Source of the DNA: Undibacterium hunanense | GTDB lineage: Bacteria; Pseudomonadota; Gammaproteobacteria; Burkholderiales; Burkholderiaceae_D | Direction of reading: 5' to 3' | DNA length: 64,000 nt | NCBI RefSeq assembly: GCF_014284335.1 | Contig: NZ_JACOGF010000001.1 | Coordinates: forward strand, 310,001-374,000 | Part shown: piece by piece, positions 46,555-55,989 of the stretch | How positions within the stretch are numbered: position 1 is the stretch's first letter | Layout of the letters: each line of letters begins with the position of its first letter | Notes under the pieces: model-generated | What the model saw: the letters and a program-made list of their open reading frames with translations, nothing else | What the model was told of the DNA's origin: nothing | Database searches by the model: none | Translations under genes and position numbers: made by a program

Positions 46555-47659
46555 ATGGAAGCTGAACGCCTCAATAGCCTGTCCGCCCTGCTCGCCGACC
46601 TGACCGTCCGCGAAGCCGAACTCCGGAGGTATCTTTGACTTCGATATCAAGTCAGAGAAACTGGAACAAGTCAACGCCGAACTGGAAGATCCTGCCGTCT
46701 GGAATGACCCCAAACGCGCCCAGGAATTAGGCAAAGAAAAGAAATCCCTGGAAAATGTTGTCAACACGCTCGTGAAAGCGGACAGTGGCCTGCGCGACGC
46801 CAATGACCTGTTTGCCATGGCACGCGAAGAGAATGATGACGATACTCTGGAAGCCATAGAAGTTGACGCACAAGGTTTGCGTGAGCTGGTCGAGGGCATG
46901 GAATTCCGCCGTATGTTCAACAACCCCATGGACCCGAACAACTGCTTTATTGATATCCAGGCTGGTGCCGGTGGCACTGAAGCACAGGATTGGGCATCGA
47001 TGCTGTTGCGTCAGTACTTGCGCTATTGCGAACGCAAGGGCTTCAAAGTAGAAATCATGGAACAGTCTGACGGTGACATCGCTGGCATCAAGACCGCTAC
47101 TTTGAAGGTGGAAGGCGAATATGCCTATGGCTTCCTGCGCACGGAAACCGGCGTACACCGCCTGGTACGCAAGTCACCGTTTGACTCCAACAATGGCCGC
47201 CATACATCCTTTTCCAGCCTGTTTGTTTACCCTGAAGTAGATGACTCGTTTGAAATCGACATCAACCCGGCAGATGTGCGCACCGATACTTACCGCGCTT
47301 CTGGTGCCGGTGGTCAGCATATTAATAAAACCGATTCCGCTGTCCGATTGACGCATGGCCCTTCCGGCATCGTTGTCCAATGCCAGAATGACCGCAGCCA
47401 GCACAGGAACCGTGCTGAAGCCTGGGAAATGTTGAAAGCCAAACTGTTTGAGCTCGAACTGCGCAAGCGCATGAGCGAAAAACAAAATCTGGAAGATTCC
47501 AAGACCGATGTCGGCTGGGGTCACCAGATCCGTTCTTATGTACTGGATCAATCCCGCATTAAGGATTTACGCACGAATTTTGAATCTGGCAACACCAAAG
47601 CAATTCTGGATGGTGACCTGGATGAATTCATTGCGGCATCCTTAAAGCAAGGCGTGTAA
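46555..47659 (+). CDS. prfB: Peptide chain release factor 2 with programmed +1 frameshift
   Basis: RF2, 367 residues after frameshifting, terminates translation at UGA and UAA. The gene reads 27 codons from the ATG at 46555 to CTT (46633-46635), then meets an in-frame TGA (46636-46638). Slipping +1 by skipping T46636 continues in the main frame to 47659. The context CGGAGGTATCTTTGAC holds the internal Shine-Dalgarno and slippery CTT-TGA typical of prfB autoregulation. The UGA-specifying SPF tripeptide (RKSPFDSN) and the peptidyl-hydrolysis GGQ loop (GAGGQHINK) are intact. Confidence 0.97.
46624..46639 (+). promoter_or_regulatory. prfB programmed frameshift site
   Basis: AGGAGGT-like AGG (46627-46629) just ahead of TAT CTT TGA C forms the classic E. 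coli-type +1 frameshift signal. RF2 shortage favours slipping on CTT and synthesis of more RF2. Confidence 0.95.
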
Positions 47660-47751
47660 TACAGCATGTACATTGCGCAGGCGATCCGCCTGCGCAGCCT
47701 TAAAGAATCAAAACCTGCAGGCCAGATGCCTGCCCTCCCTTAGGGAAAATT

Positions 47752-49293
47752 ATGTCTGATATCAATAATAATGCTGCACCAGCCGAAGAAGTAGCCGTTG
47801 ACGAACATTCTGTCATTGCTGTGCGTCGTGCAAAACTGGATGCCATCCGTACCAAAGGCATCGCCTTCCCGAATGACTTCCGTCCGGAAAACAAAGCCGC
47901 TGCACTGCACGAACAATATGCGTCAAAAACACGCGAAGAACTGGAAGCACTGAACATTGAAGTCAGTGTTGCCGGTCGCTTGATGTTAAGCCGCTCTGCT
48001 GGCAAGAAAGCTGCGTTTGCCACATTGCAGGATGCGTCCGGCATCAAGGCTGATGGTCGCATACAGTTGTATATCACTACTGATAAAACTGGCGAAGCTG
48101 AAATGGAAGCCTTCCATCAGTATGACCTGGGTGATATTCTCGGTGTTGTCGGCGTTCTGTTCAAAACCAAAACCGACGAACTGACCGTCAAGGTTACAAC
48201 ACTGCGTCTGCTGACCAAATCCCTGCGCCCATTGCCTGACAAATTCCATGGCCTGGCCAATCAGGAAACCAAATACCGTCAGCGTTATGTCGACCTGATC
48301 ATGAGCGAAGACACGCGTCGTACCTTCAAGGCACGCACGGCAGCCATGAACTCCATACGCACATTCATGAACAGCAATGATTTCATGGAAGTGGAAACAC
48401 CAATGCTGCACGTGATACCTGGCGGCGCTGCTGCCAAGCCTTTCATCACACATCACAATGCGCTGGACATGCAGATGTATTTGCGTATCGCGCCTGAACT
48501 GTATCTGAAACGTCTGGTAGTCGGCGGCTTCGACCGCGTGTTTGAAGTCAACCGCAACTTCCGCAATGAAGGCGTATCACCACGCCACAATCCGGAATTC
48601 ACGATGATGGAATTCTATGCAGCCTATGTCGATTACAAATGGCTCATGGATTTCACCGAGCAAGTCATACGCAAGGCAGCTGAAGATGCACATGGCACAG
48701 CCGTACTGACCTATCAGGGCCGTGAACTGGATTTGAGCAAGCCTTTCCAGCGTCTGACCATCGTTGGCGCCATCAACAAATACGCGCCAAATTACACGAA
48801 TGAGCAATTGCATGATGCTGAATTCATCAAGGCAGAATTGCTGAAATTTGGTGTCAAACCTTTCGCTACAGCCGGCCTGGGTGCATTGCAATTGGCCCTG
48901 TTTGAAGAAACCGCCGAAGCACAGTTGTGGGACCCGACCTATATCATCGATTACCCGGTCGAAGTCTCACCATTGGCACGTGCATCTGACACTGTTGCAG
49001 GTATCACAGAACGTTTCGAGTTGTTCATGACCGGTCGCGAAATCGCCAATGGCTTCTCGGAATTGAATGACGCCGAAGACCAGGCAGCGCGCTTCCAGGC
49101 ACAGGTAGCAGCCAAGGATGCCGGTGACGAAGAAGCCATGTACTACGACGCCGATTACATCCGCGCCCTGGAATATGGCCTGCCACCAACCGGTGGCTGC
49201 GGCATAGGCATAGACCGTTTGATGATGCTGATTACCGATTCACCAAACATCCGTGACGTGATCCTGTTCCCGCATTTGCGCCGGGAAGATTAG
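47752..49293 (+). CDS. lysS: Lysyl-tRNA synthetase, class II
   Basis: A 513-residue class II synthetase. It has an N-terminal OB-fold anticodon-binding domain (about 60-160), motif 2 ([20 protein letters not shown]) and motif 3 ([12 protein letters not shown]). The stop codon TAG lies at 49291-49293. Its TA is the target duplication of a MITE inserted at this point, and its G is the first base of the element. Before insertion the stop would have been TAA, so the protein end (RRED) is unchanged. The natural terminator is now displaced downstream. Confidence 0.96.
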   Translation: MSDINNNAAPAEEVAVDEHSVIAVRRAKLDAIRTKGIAFPNDFRPENKAAALHEQYASKTREELEALNIEVSVAGRLMLSRSAGKKAAFATLQDASGIKADGRIQLYITTDKTGEAEMEAFHQYDLGDILGVVGVLFKTKTDELTVKVTTLRLLTKSLRPLPDKFHGLANQETKYRQRYVDLIMSEDTRRTFKARTAAMNSIRTFMNSNDFMEVETPMLHVIPGGAAAKPFITHHNALDMQMYLRIAPELYLKRLVVGGFDRVFEVNRNFRNEGVSPRHNPEFTMMEFYAAYVDYKWLMDFTEQVIRKAAEDAHGTAVLTYQGRELDLSKPFQRLTIVGAINKYAPNYTNEQLHDAEFIKAELLKFGVKPFATAGLGALQLALFEETAEAQLWDPTYIIDYPVEVSPLARASDTVAGITERFELFMTGREIANGFSELNDAEDQAARFQAQVAAKDAGDEEAMYYDADYIRALEYGLPPTGGCGIGIDRLMMLITDSPNIRDVILFPHLRRED

Positions 49294-49558
49294 AACTCAT
49301 TTCATAAATAGGGGTGAGATGCGTTTGTCTCATAACGAGGGCTGGCAAGGCGGACGAGGCAGTCAATAGCGGGTCTATTGACAACGAGTCCAACGCAGTC
49401 CAGCACGCGTTATGAGGCAAACCCTTCGGGAGCTGGCGATTCGGGCGCATTGCAGCGTTGCGCCGCTTGCTAAGGCACCAGCCTTAGCTGCGCGTCACGC
49501 CTTGCACTGCATCCCGAATCGCCTTGCTCGCACTCATCCCTATTGATGAAATGAGTTC
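49293..49558. mobile_element. 266-bp MITE with TA target duplication, inserted in the lysS stop codon
   Basis: Terminal inverted repeats start GAACTCATTTCAT at both ends; the inner parts AAATAGGGGTGAG and CAATAGGGATGAG are similar. TA flanks both sides (49291-49292, 49559-49560). There is no transposase gene. The interior folds strongly: GTTTGTCTCATAACG (49323-49337) against 49408-49422 (14 of 15), TCAATAG/CTATTGA (49363/49375), GGCGATTCGGG (49435-49445) against CCCGAATCGCC (49513-49523), and TAAGGC/GCCTTA (49471/49481). The TA duplication suggests mobilisation by an IS630- or IS5-type transposase encoded elsewhere. Confidence 0.85.
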
Positions 49559-49589
49559 TAATAATTGACATAGTCAAGCATAAATGATG

Positions 49590-49622
49590 AAGGGACTGTA
49601 GAATTTGCAGTCCCTTTTTTTT
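49590..49622 (+). terminator. Original lysS terminator, displaced by the MITE
   Basis: AAGGGACTG (49590-49598) pairs with CAGTCCCTT (49608-49616) and is followed by a long T run. It now lies about 300 bases after the lysS stop. Confidence 0.85.
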
Positions 49623-49664
49623 TTGCCATCTTCCGCCATCTTCTGCCATCAAGTAAATCCTGCC

Positions 49665-51452
49665 ATGCCACCAGTCCATCCGCTTAAAAAACTCCTGAAT
49701 TATGCCAAGGCCTATAAAACAGATTTTCGCCTGGCAACCATTTATTCAATATTGAACAAATTCTTTGATGTTTTGCCGGAAGTATTGATTGGTGTCGCTG
49801 TCGATATCGTCATCAATGGCGACAAGAGTTTTCTCGCAAAACGGGTCCTGGGCGGCTTTGGCATTACCGACACCTGGCACCAACTGATGTTCCTTGGCAT
49901 AGTGAATGCCATCATCTGGGGTGGTGAATCCTGGTTTGAATACCTGCTATCCATCAAATGGCGCAAGCTTGCACAGAATCTGCAACATGACTTGCGACTG
50001 GATGCCTATGACCATGTGCAAAAACTGGAAATGGCCTATTTCGAAAACCAGCGCACCGGCAACCTGATGTCCATCCTGAATGAAGATATCAACCAGATGG
50101 AACGCTTCCTGAATGGTGGCGCAAATCAGATCATCCAGGTCATCTGCTCATCCATCATGGTTAGCGCGGTATTCTTTACATTGCAACCTTCGCTGGCAGT
50201 CATTTCGCTGTTGCCGGTACCGGCCATTCTCATCGGTGCGTTCTGGTTTCAAAAACGTCTGGCGCCTCGCTATTCGGAAGTACGTGAAGCAGCCGGCGAT
50301 GTCAGCGCCAGGTTGAATAATAATTTGCTGGGCCTGGCTACCATCAAGGCCTTCGCTACCGAAAGCTTTGAAAAAAACCACATCGCCGAAGCCAGTGACG
50401 CCTACAGGCAGGCAAATACGCGCGCCATTGCCATCAGTTCAGCCATCACGCCTGTCATCCGTATGGCGATTCTGGCTGGCTTTACCGCCACTCTGGTATA
50501 TGGTGGCTGGCTGACCTTGCAGGGCGAACTGGCGGTGGGTGCTTATTCTGTGCTGGTCTACCTGACCCAGCGCCTGCTATGGCCCATGACAGGTCTGGCA
50601 GAGGTTGCCGACATGTATCAACGTTCCATGTCCGCGATAGACCGGGCCATGGGCTTGCTGGATACCAAAATCAATATCACTTATGAAGGCAAGCATGTAT
50701 CGCCAGACCAGGTCAAAGGTGAATTGCATTTCAATAACGTCGAATTTGCCTACGGTGAACAAAAAACCCTGCAGGCAATCAACCTGCACATCCCGGCAGG
50801 CAAAACCGTTGCTTTTGTCGGCTCTACCGGCTCCGGCAAATCCACGCTGGTTAAACTGCTGTTGCGCTTTTATTCACCCACCTCAGGTCGTATTACCCTG
50901 GACGGGAATGAAATCAGCGAACTGAATTTGCAGGATTTACGCCGCACGATCGGCTATGTGGCACAAGACAGCTTCCTGACCGATGGTACGATCGCCGAAA
51001 ATATTGCCTACGGCGTGCACGGTGCCAGTGATGCAGCCATTGCCGAAGCCGCACAAGCTGCCGAGGCCACGGAATTCATTTCCAGATTGCCACTGGGTTT
51101 TGCCACCCGCATTGGTGAACGTGGTCAAAAATTGTCAGGCGGTCAACGCCAGCGCCTCGCATTGGCCAGGGCTATCCTGAAGAATCCGCCCATCCTGATC
51201 CTGGATGAAGCCACCAGTGCAGTCGACAATGAAACCGAAGCCGCCATACAGCGCAGCCTGGACGTGGTCAGCCGCAACCGCAGTACCATCGTGATTGCCC
51301 ACCGCCTGTCTACCGTGCGCCAGGCTGATTGCATACATCTGCTGGAAGCTGGCAAAATAATGGAAAGCGGTACTCATGAAGAATTGTTAAGCCTGGATGG
51401 CGGCTATGCTGCCCTGTGGCGCTTGCAGACTGGCGAAAGAAGCCATGCCTGA
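49665..51452 (+). CDS. ABC-type exporter (fused permease and ATPase), MsbA-like
   Basis: A 595-residue half-transporter: a type-I ABC exporter membrane domain of six helices (about 20-310), then an ATPase domain with Walker A (GSTGSGKST), Q-loop (YVAQDSFLTDG), signature (LSGGQRQRLALA), Walker B (ILILDEATSA) and H-loop (IAHRLST). It acts as a homodimer in the inner membrane. The substrate is unknown; MsbA-like lipid or drug export is possible. The ATG at 49665 is chosen; the upstream in-frame TTG lies inside the lysS terminator. Confidence 0.9.
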   Translation: MPPVHPLKKLLNYAKAYKTDFRLATIYSILNKFFDVLPEVLIGVAVDIVINGDKSFLAKRVLGGFGITDTWHQLMFLGIVNAIIWGGESWFEYLLSIKWRKLAQNLQHDLRLDAYDHVQKLEMAYFENQRTGNLMSILNEDINQMERFLNGGANQIIQVICSSIMVSAVFFTLQPSLAVISLLPVPAILIGAFWFQKRLAPRYSEVREAAGDVSARLNNNLLGLATIKAFATESFEKNHIAEASDAYRQANTRAIAISSAITPVIRMAILAGFTATLVYGGWLTLQGELAVGAYSVLVYLTQRLLWPMTGLAEVADMYQRSMSAIDRAMGLLDTKINITYEGKHVSPDQVKGELHFNNVEFAYGEQKTLQAINLHIPAGKTVAFVGSTGSGKSTLVKLLLRFYSPTSGRITLDGNEISELNLQDLRRTIGYVAQDSFLTDGTIAENIAYGVHGASDAAIAEAAQAAEATEFISRLPLGFATRIGERGQKLSGGQRQRLALARAILKNPPILILDEATSAVDNETEAAIQRSLDVVSRNRSTIVIAHRLSTVRQADCIHLLEAGKIMESGTHEELLSLDGGYAALWRLQTGERSHA

Positions 51453-51559
51453 TACATACGGGCATGCCAGTTACCAGGCTATGCCATCCATGATTTGACG
51501 ATATTTTTCATCATATGCCGGAAGATAATGTTACTCTCGCGCCAAGGAGTGTATATCGC

Positions 51560-52033
51560 ATGAAGAAATCTCTTACCATAGGCGTGGCCGCTGGCGTGAT
51601 GACCTTGCTGGGTATCACCTCATACCAGGCTATCGCCTACGTGACCCAGGTTGCGCCTGCCAGCAGCGCAGCAGTCAGCATGCCGGTCAAGGCTTTTGAA
51701 GTTGATCCAACCTGGGTCAAGGAAGGCACCCCCAACTTCAGGGCAACCGAATTTTTCAAATCCCATGATGGCAAAACCAGTTCCGGCATTTTTGAATGCG
51801 ATGGCCCCTCCACTTTTGAATGGCATTACCAGCTTGATGAAACCATCTATGTACTCGACGGTGGAGTAGATATCGAGTATCAGGGCAAGCGCTTCTCACT
51901 GAAACCAGGTGAAACCGCATTTTTCCGCGCAGGTACAAGCGCACTCTGGCATGTCCCCAAAGGCATACGCAAAACCTGGACCCTGCATGACGCAGGCAAA
52001 CCAGCCCGTGGCCTGGCCAAATTGCTGGGCTGA
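51560..52033 (+). CDS. Exported cupin-domain protein
   Basis: A 157-residue protein with an N-terminal hydrophobic segment (about 5-27) acting as signal peptide or anchor, and a cupin barrel (about 75-150; FEWHYQLDETIYVLDGGVDIEYQGKRFSLKPGETAFF). The pattern is that of cupin_3/DUF861 proteins, and the His/Glu metal ligands look kept. The ATG at 51560 has AAGGAG ten bases upstream; the in-frame start 15 codons earlier is rejected. The substrate is unknown. Confidence 0.8.
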   Translation: MKKSLTIGVAAGVMTLLGITSYQAIAYVTQVAPASSAAVSMPVKAFEVDPTWVKEGTPNFRATEFFKSHDGKTSSGIFECDGPSTFEWHYQLDETIYVLDGGVDIEYQGKRFSLKPGETAFFRAGTSALWHVPKGIRKTWTLHDAGKPARGLAKLLG

Positions 52034-52071
52034 TCCAGTTAATTCAGTTGATCCAGCATTTCCCTCAACAA

Positions 52072-52107
52072 AAGAAGCTTGCCCAATCCAGGCAAGCTTC
52101 TTCGCTT
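52072..52107 (+). terminator. Terminator-like hairpin after the cupin gene
   Basis: AAGAAGCTTGCC (52072-52083) pairs perfectly with GGCAAGCTTCTT (52091-52102). The T-tract that follows is weak (CGCTT). Confidence 0.65.
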
Positions 52108-52130
52108 AAATTGACTTAAGCCTAACTGAC

Positions 52131-53132
52131 TTAAGCCTTCCAGGTCACTGCTTTGGCCAGTGCCAGGGCACTCAGGAAAGCATTTTCCACTCTGCCCGCC
52201 CCCTCCAGACCAGCAGCAAACCAGTCACCGCAAACGCCAAGGCCTTGTTTGTCATTCCACAGGCAATCCACAGCCAAAGGGTTTTCTGCCTGCGCATATC
52301 GCCAGCGATGGGCGACTGCGTGTATCGGCTGTATACGGGAACCCGTAGCCTCATGGAAAGCCTTGGTCAATTTTTCCTTGACGCGTTCCGCGTCGTCTTC
52401 CAGATGTTCGAGGCTCCAGGCAGGTGTTGCATGACAGACCCAGCGCTCACCAGCACGATGCAGCGGTTTTGCATTGTCACGCGCAATCCAGCCCAGACGT
52501 GACTGATTGACCCAGGCACCGTCATAGGTCAGATCAAGCGAGCTTTGAAAACCCAGCATCAGCGTCCAGCATGGCGCCAGTCTGGCTTGTTTGGCCTGCT
52601 TTGCCATGGCAGGTGCGACTGACAACAAGACTTCTGCCTGGTCTGCGGGTATCGCCAGGATAACGCCGTCGAAGGGGCCAGCCGTAGCAGCAATGGGAAC
52701 GGTACTGGATTGCACTGACAGTAACCATTGTTTACCCTGATTTTCCAGTGCGGTGACCTGCTGCTCGCTACGGATATCCAGCCCATGTGCAAGCTGCTTG
52801 CATAAAGCGTTCATACCCGGTACCGGCACATACCGTGTACCACTGCGGCCGGCTGCCTTGCTGATGCCAGCATCCAGTGTCGCCAGCTTGGCAGTCCAGG
52901 GTACCACCCAGCCAAATTTTTTCCAGTCTGCAATCTCTTTCTTGAAACGATCCGATGTCGCGGTGAAATATTGCGCGCCATGATCAAAGCCACCCAGTTC
53001 AGTTTGCCTGGTACTCATGCGGCCGCTGACACCCATGCTTTTTTCATACACGGTGACATGATGGCCTTGCGATTGCAATTGCCGCGCAACGGTCAAACCC
53101 GATAATCCTGCACCAACAACAGCGATATGCAT
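52131..53132 (-). CDS. FAD-dependent amine-oxidase/renalase-like protein
   Basis: A 333-residue flavoprotein with the N-terminal FAD-binding GAGLSGLTVARQL motif and the following VYEKSMGVSGRMSTR loop. It has the length and layout of bacterial renalase-like NAD(P)-binding proteins (FDHGAQYFTA, GLGVCGDWFAAGLEGA). It would oxidise a dihydronicotinamide isomer or a similar small substrate; this is inferred from the family. The ATG at 53132 is chosen; the 35 extra upstream residues run through the terminator of the next gene. Confidence 0.82.
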   Translation of the reverse strand: MHIAVVGAGLSGLTVARQLQSQGHHVTVYEKSMGVSGRMSTRQTELGGFDHGAQYFTATSDRFKKEIADWKKFGWVVPWTAKLATLDAGISKAAGRSGTRYVPVPGMNALCKQLAHGLDIRSEQQVTALENQGKQWLLSVQSSTVPIAATAGPFDGVILAIPADQAEVLLSVAPAMAKQAKQARLAPCWTLMLGFQSSLDLTYDGAWVNQSRLGWIARDNAKPLHRAGERWVCHATPAWSLEHLEDDAERVKEKLTKAFHEATGSRIQPIHAVAHRWRYAQAENPLAVDCLWNDKQGLGVCGDWFAAGLEGAGRVENAFLSALALAKAVTWKA

Positions 53133-53154
53133 AGTATTTCCCTTTATTTGAGGC

Positions 53155-53189
53155 AATAAAAAACGCCCGCTTAGTGTGCTTGCGGGCGT
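53155..53189 (-). terminator. Rho-independent terminator of the CBS-domain gene (minus strand)
   Basis: On the minus strand ACGCCCGC (53189-53182) pairs with GCGGGCGT (53170-53163), followed by a T run (A run at 53155-53162 on the plus strand). Confidence 0.82.
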
Positions 53190-53217
53190 CAATTTAAATT
53201 CGGTCAGGCATCCGGGA

Positions 53218-53667
53218 TCACTGCTCGTTTTCTTCAACTGGCCAGTCGCGGATATATGCCTTCAGCATCTTGTTTTCAAAGCTTTGCGCTTCGAGTACGG
53301 CTTTCGCCACATCATAGAATGAAATCACCCCAAGCAGGGTTTTCGCATTCATCACAGGCAGGTAGCGCGAGTGTTTTTCCAGCATCATGCGACGCACTTC
53401 ATTGACTTCAGTTTCCGGTGTCACCGTCAGCGGGTGATCATCCATATATTTGCGCACAGTGCCTGCGCCCAGGGAGCCCTGGTTTTTATGAATCGCGCGT
53501 ATGACTTCGCGGAAGGTCAGTATGCCAACCAGATCACCGTACTCCATCACGACCAGAGAACCGATATCTTTCTCTTCCATGAAGCTGACAGCGTCGGTAA
53601 TAGGGATATCAGGCGTGATCGTGAAAAGTATGTTGCCTTTCACTTGAAGTATCTCTGAGACTTTCAT
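53218..53667 (-). CDS. CBS-domain pair protein
   Basis: A 149-residue cytosolic protein made only of two CBS domains (about 8-65 and 75-130; DIGSLVVMEYGDLVGILTFREVI and SRYLPVMNAKTLLGVISFYDV). Such modules bind adenine nucleotides and act as energy sensors. AGGGG lies about six bases ahead of the ATG. The target is unknown; it is monocistronic with its own terminator. Confidence 0.88.
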   Translation of the reverse strand: MKVSEILQVKGNILFTITPDIPITDAVSFMEEKDIGSLVVMEYGDLVGILTFREVIRAIHKNQGSLGAGTVRKYMDDHPLTVTPETEVNEVRRMMLEKHSRYLPVMNAKTLLGVISFYDVAKAVLEAQSFENKMLKAYIRDWPVEENEQ

Positions 53668-53854
53668 GATGCCCCTCCGTTTGTGTTTTTGTGATCGTTA
53701 TGTGGACGTTATTTGGTCGTTATTGGCAATGTATAGCAAGCCCTGCAAAAAATCCAGCACGTAACATATTTTTCCTGCCAAAAACACGCGAATTTTGCAA
53801 GCAGCACTGCAGCGATGGTAGCATTGCTGCCTTACATATGGAGAGTCTCCCCCC

Positions 53855-55165
53855 ATGAGCGGACCTAAATACCACGGCTTTGACACCTTATCCCTGCATG
53901 CCGGTGCTGCGCCAGACCCAGCCACCGGTGCACGCGCCACACCTATCTATCTTACCTCTTCTTTTGTTTTCAAGGATTCTGACCACGCAGCCTCGCTTTT
54001 CAATATGGAGCGCGCTGGCCATGTTTATTCACGCATATCGAATCCAACCAATGCCGTACTCGAAGAAAGAATTGCCGCACTGGAAGGTGGCGTTGCCGGT
54101 ATCGCCGTTGCCAGCGGGCAAGCTGCCATGCATCTGGGTCTGTGCACCATTGCCGGCGCTGGCTCTCACGTAGTGGCTTCACGTGCCCTCTATGGCGGCT
54201 CGCAAAACCTGCTGGCTTACACCATGAAACGGTTTGGCATAGAAACGAGCTTTGTCGACCCGCGCGATCTGGATGCCTGGCGTGCTGCCATACGCCCGAA
54301 TACCAAGGTATTGTTTGCCGAGACCCTGGGTAACCCTGGTCTGGATGTATTGAATATCCCCGCTGTAGCCGCCATTGCGCATGAAAATCATTTACCACTA
54401 ATGGTAGATGCCACCTTTACCACCCCCTATCTGCTGAAACCATTTGAACATGGTGCTGACCTGGTGTTTCACTCTGCCACCAAATTCCTGTGCGGTCATG
54501 GCACGGCTATCGGCGGCTTACTGGTGGATGGCGGTACATTTGACTGGCAGGCTGCCTATGAAAAAACGGGCCGTTTTGCTGAATTGTGTGAACCCTATGA
54601 CGGCTTTCATGGCATGGTTTTTTCAGAAGAATCTACCGTTGCTGCATTCTCGCTACGGGCCAGACGCGAGGGCTTGCGTGATTTCGGCGCCTGCATGAGT
54701 CCGCACAATGCCTTTAACATATTACAAGGCATAGAAACCCTGGGCTTGCGCATGGACAGGCATGTCGCCAATACCCGCAAGGTCGTCGAATTTCTGGTGG
54801 CACATCCGGCAGTGGCGTCGGTCTCTTACCCTGAACTGGAATCCCATCCTGACCATGTGCTGGCAAAAACCTTGTTACCCAAAGGTTGCGGCGCAGTATT
54901 TTCATTCAATCTCAAGGGCGATCGCGCTGCGGGCCAGCGCTTTGTCGAAGCGCTCAATATCTTCTCTCATCTTGCCAATGTAGGTGATGCGAAGTCTCTC
55001 GTGATCCATCCGGCATCCACCACCCATTTCCGGGTACCGGCAGAACAATTGCTGGCATCCGGCATCAGCGAAGGCACCATGCGCCTGTCCATAGGACTGG
55101 AAGATGCAGATGATTTAATCGACGACCTGACACGCGGCCTGAAAGCGGCCCTGAAAGGAGCCTGA
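53855..55165 (+). CDS. metY: O-acetylhomoserine aminocarboxypropyltransferase (sulfhydrylase)
   Basis: A 436-residue cystathionine-gamma-synthase-family PLP enzyme of the MetY type, which makes homocysteine from O-acetylhomoserine and sulfide. FDTLSLHAGAAPDPATGARATPIY at the N-terminus, YSRISNPTN, and the PLP lysine in HSATKFLCGHG are conserved. The length, larger than MetB/MetZ (about 385-400), points to MetY. GGAGAG precedes the ATG. A hydrolase gene follows after one base. Confidence 0.9.
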   Translation: MSGPKYHGFDTLSLHAGAAPDPATGARATPIYLTSSFVFKDSDHAASLFNMERAGHVYSRISNPTNAVLEERIAALEGGVAGIAVASGQAAMHLGLCTIAGAGSHVVASRALYGGSQNLLAYTMKRFGIETSFVDPRDLDAWRAAIRPNTKVLFAETLGNPGLDVLNIPAVAAIAHENHLPLMVDATFTTPYLLKPFEHGADLVFHSATKFLCGHGTAIGGLLVDGGTFDWQAAYEKTGRFAELCEPYDGFHGMVFSEESTVAAFSLRARREGLRDFGACMSPHNAFNILQGIETLGLRMDRHVANTRKVVEFLVAHPAVASVSYPELESHPDHVLAKTLLPKGCGAVFSFNLKGDRAAGQRFVEALNIFSHLANVGDAKSLVIHPASTTHFRVPAEQLLASGISEGTMRLSIGLEDADDLIDDLTRGLKAALKGA

Positions 55166-55166
55166 G

Positions 55167-55973
55167 ATGATTTTCCAGGTAAACGGCCAGGCAGCCTATT
55201 GTTATACCGGTGGTAAAAACTTCAATCCGGCGCAGACGACGGTAGTATTCATTCACGGTGCCCAGAATGATCATTCAGTGTGGGGCTTACAGACACGTTA
55301 TTTTGCCCATCACGGTTTTAATGTGCTGGCAGTTGACTTGCCAGGCCATGGACGCAGCAAAGGGGCAGCACTGAGCAGTGTGGAACAGATGGCTGACTGG
55401 CTGCTTGCCTTGCTGGATGTGGCAGGCTTAGAACAAGCCATGCTGGTTGGACACAGCATGGGTTCACTGATCGCACTGGAAGCCTGCTACAAGGCTCCAG
55501 CACGTGTCAGCAGGCTGGTCATGGTTGGTACTGCCTACCCCATGCGGGTATCGGATACGTTACTGAATGCGGCACGTGACGAAGAACAAACAGCCATTGA
55601 TATGGTAAATATCTGGTCACACACTTCGATTGCGCACAAACCATCCTGTCCGGGCCCGGGATTTTACGTCATGGGCGTCAGTCAGCGTTTGATGCAGCGC
55701 ATTTCGGCCATCAATCCGGATAAAGTATTCCACACCGACTTTGCCGCCTGCAACGCCTATGCCAATGGTGAAGTGGCTGCGCTCTCAGTAGCTTGCCCTA
55801 CTTTGTTTATTCTCGGCAAGAAAGACATGATGACACCTGTCAAGGCCAGCCTTGTCCTGAGTAAGGCCATCGCCCACAGCCGGCAAATCATCATAGAAAA
55901 CTGCGGTCATTCGCTGATGGCAGAACAGGCCGATCAGGTTTTGACGGCCTTACTCGACTTTGCCAGGGTTTGA
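55167..55973 (+). CDS. Alpha/beta hydrolase
   Basis: A 268-residue alpha/beta-hydrolase-fold protein with the oxyanion HGAQNDH loop (about 30-36), the nucleophile elbow GHSMGS (Ser97) and the C-terminal His in NCGHSLM. It starts one base after metY and overlaps no other gene, so it is part of that operon. The substrate is unknown; an ester or thioester is plausible. The LysE exporter starts 16 bases later. Confidence 0.87.
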   Translation: MIFQVNGQAAYCYTGGKNFNPAQTTVVFIHGAQNDHSVWGLQTRYFAHHGFNVLAVDLPGHGRSKGAALSSVEQMADWLLALLDVAGLEQAMLVGHSMGSLIALEACYKAPARVSRLVMVGTAYPMRVSDTLLNAARDEEQTAIDMVNIWSHTSIAHKPSCPGPGFYVMGVSQRLMQRISAINPDKVFHTDFAACNAYANGEVAALSVACPTLFILGKKDMMTPVKASLVLSKAIAHSRQIIIENCGHSLMAEQADQVLTALLDFARV

Positions 55974-55989
55974 TAATGACGGTAAAAAG

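Noticed and set aside
46322-46603. A 93-codon frame running into prfB
   Set aside because: It overlaps the true prfB start out of frame and has no recognisable features.
52105-52135. Three CTTAA(A/G) motifs near the end of the renalase-like gene, as a further PmrA/QseB-type array
   Set aside because: The spacing is 10 and 15 bases rather than 11, and the place is between convergent gene ends.
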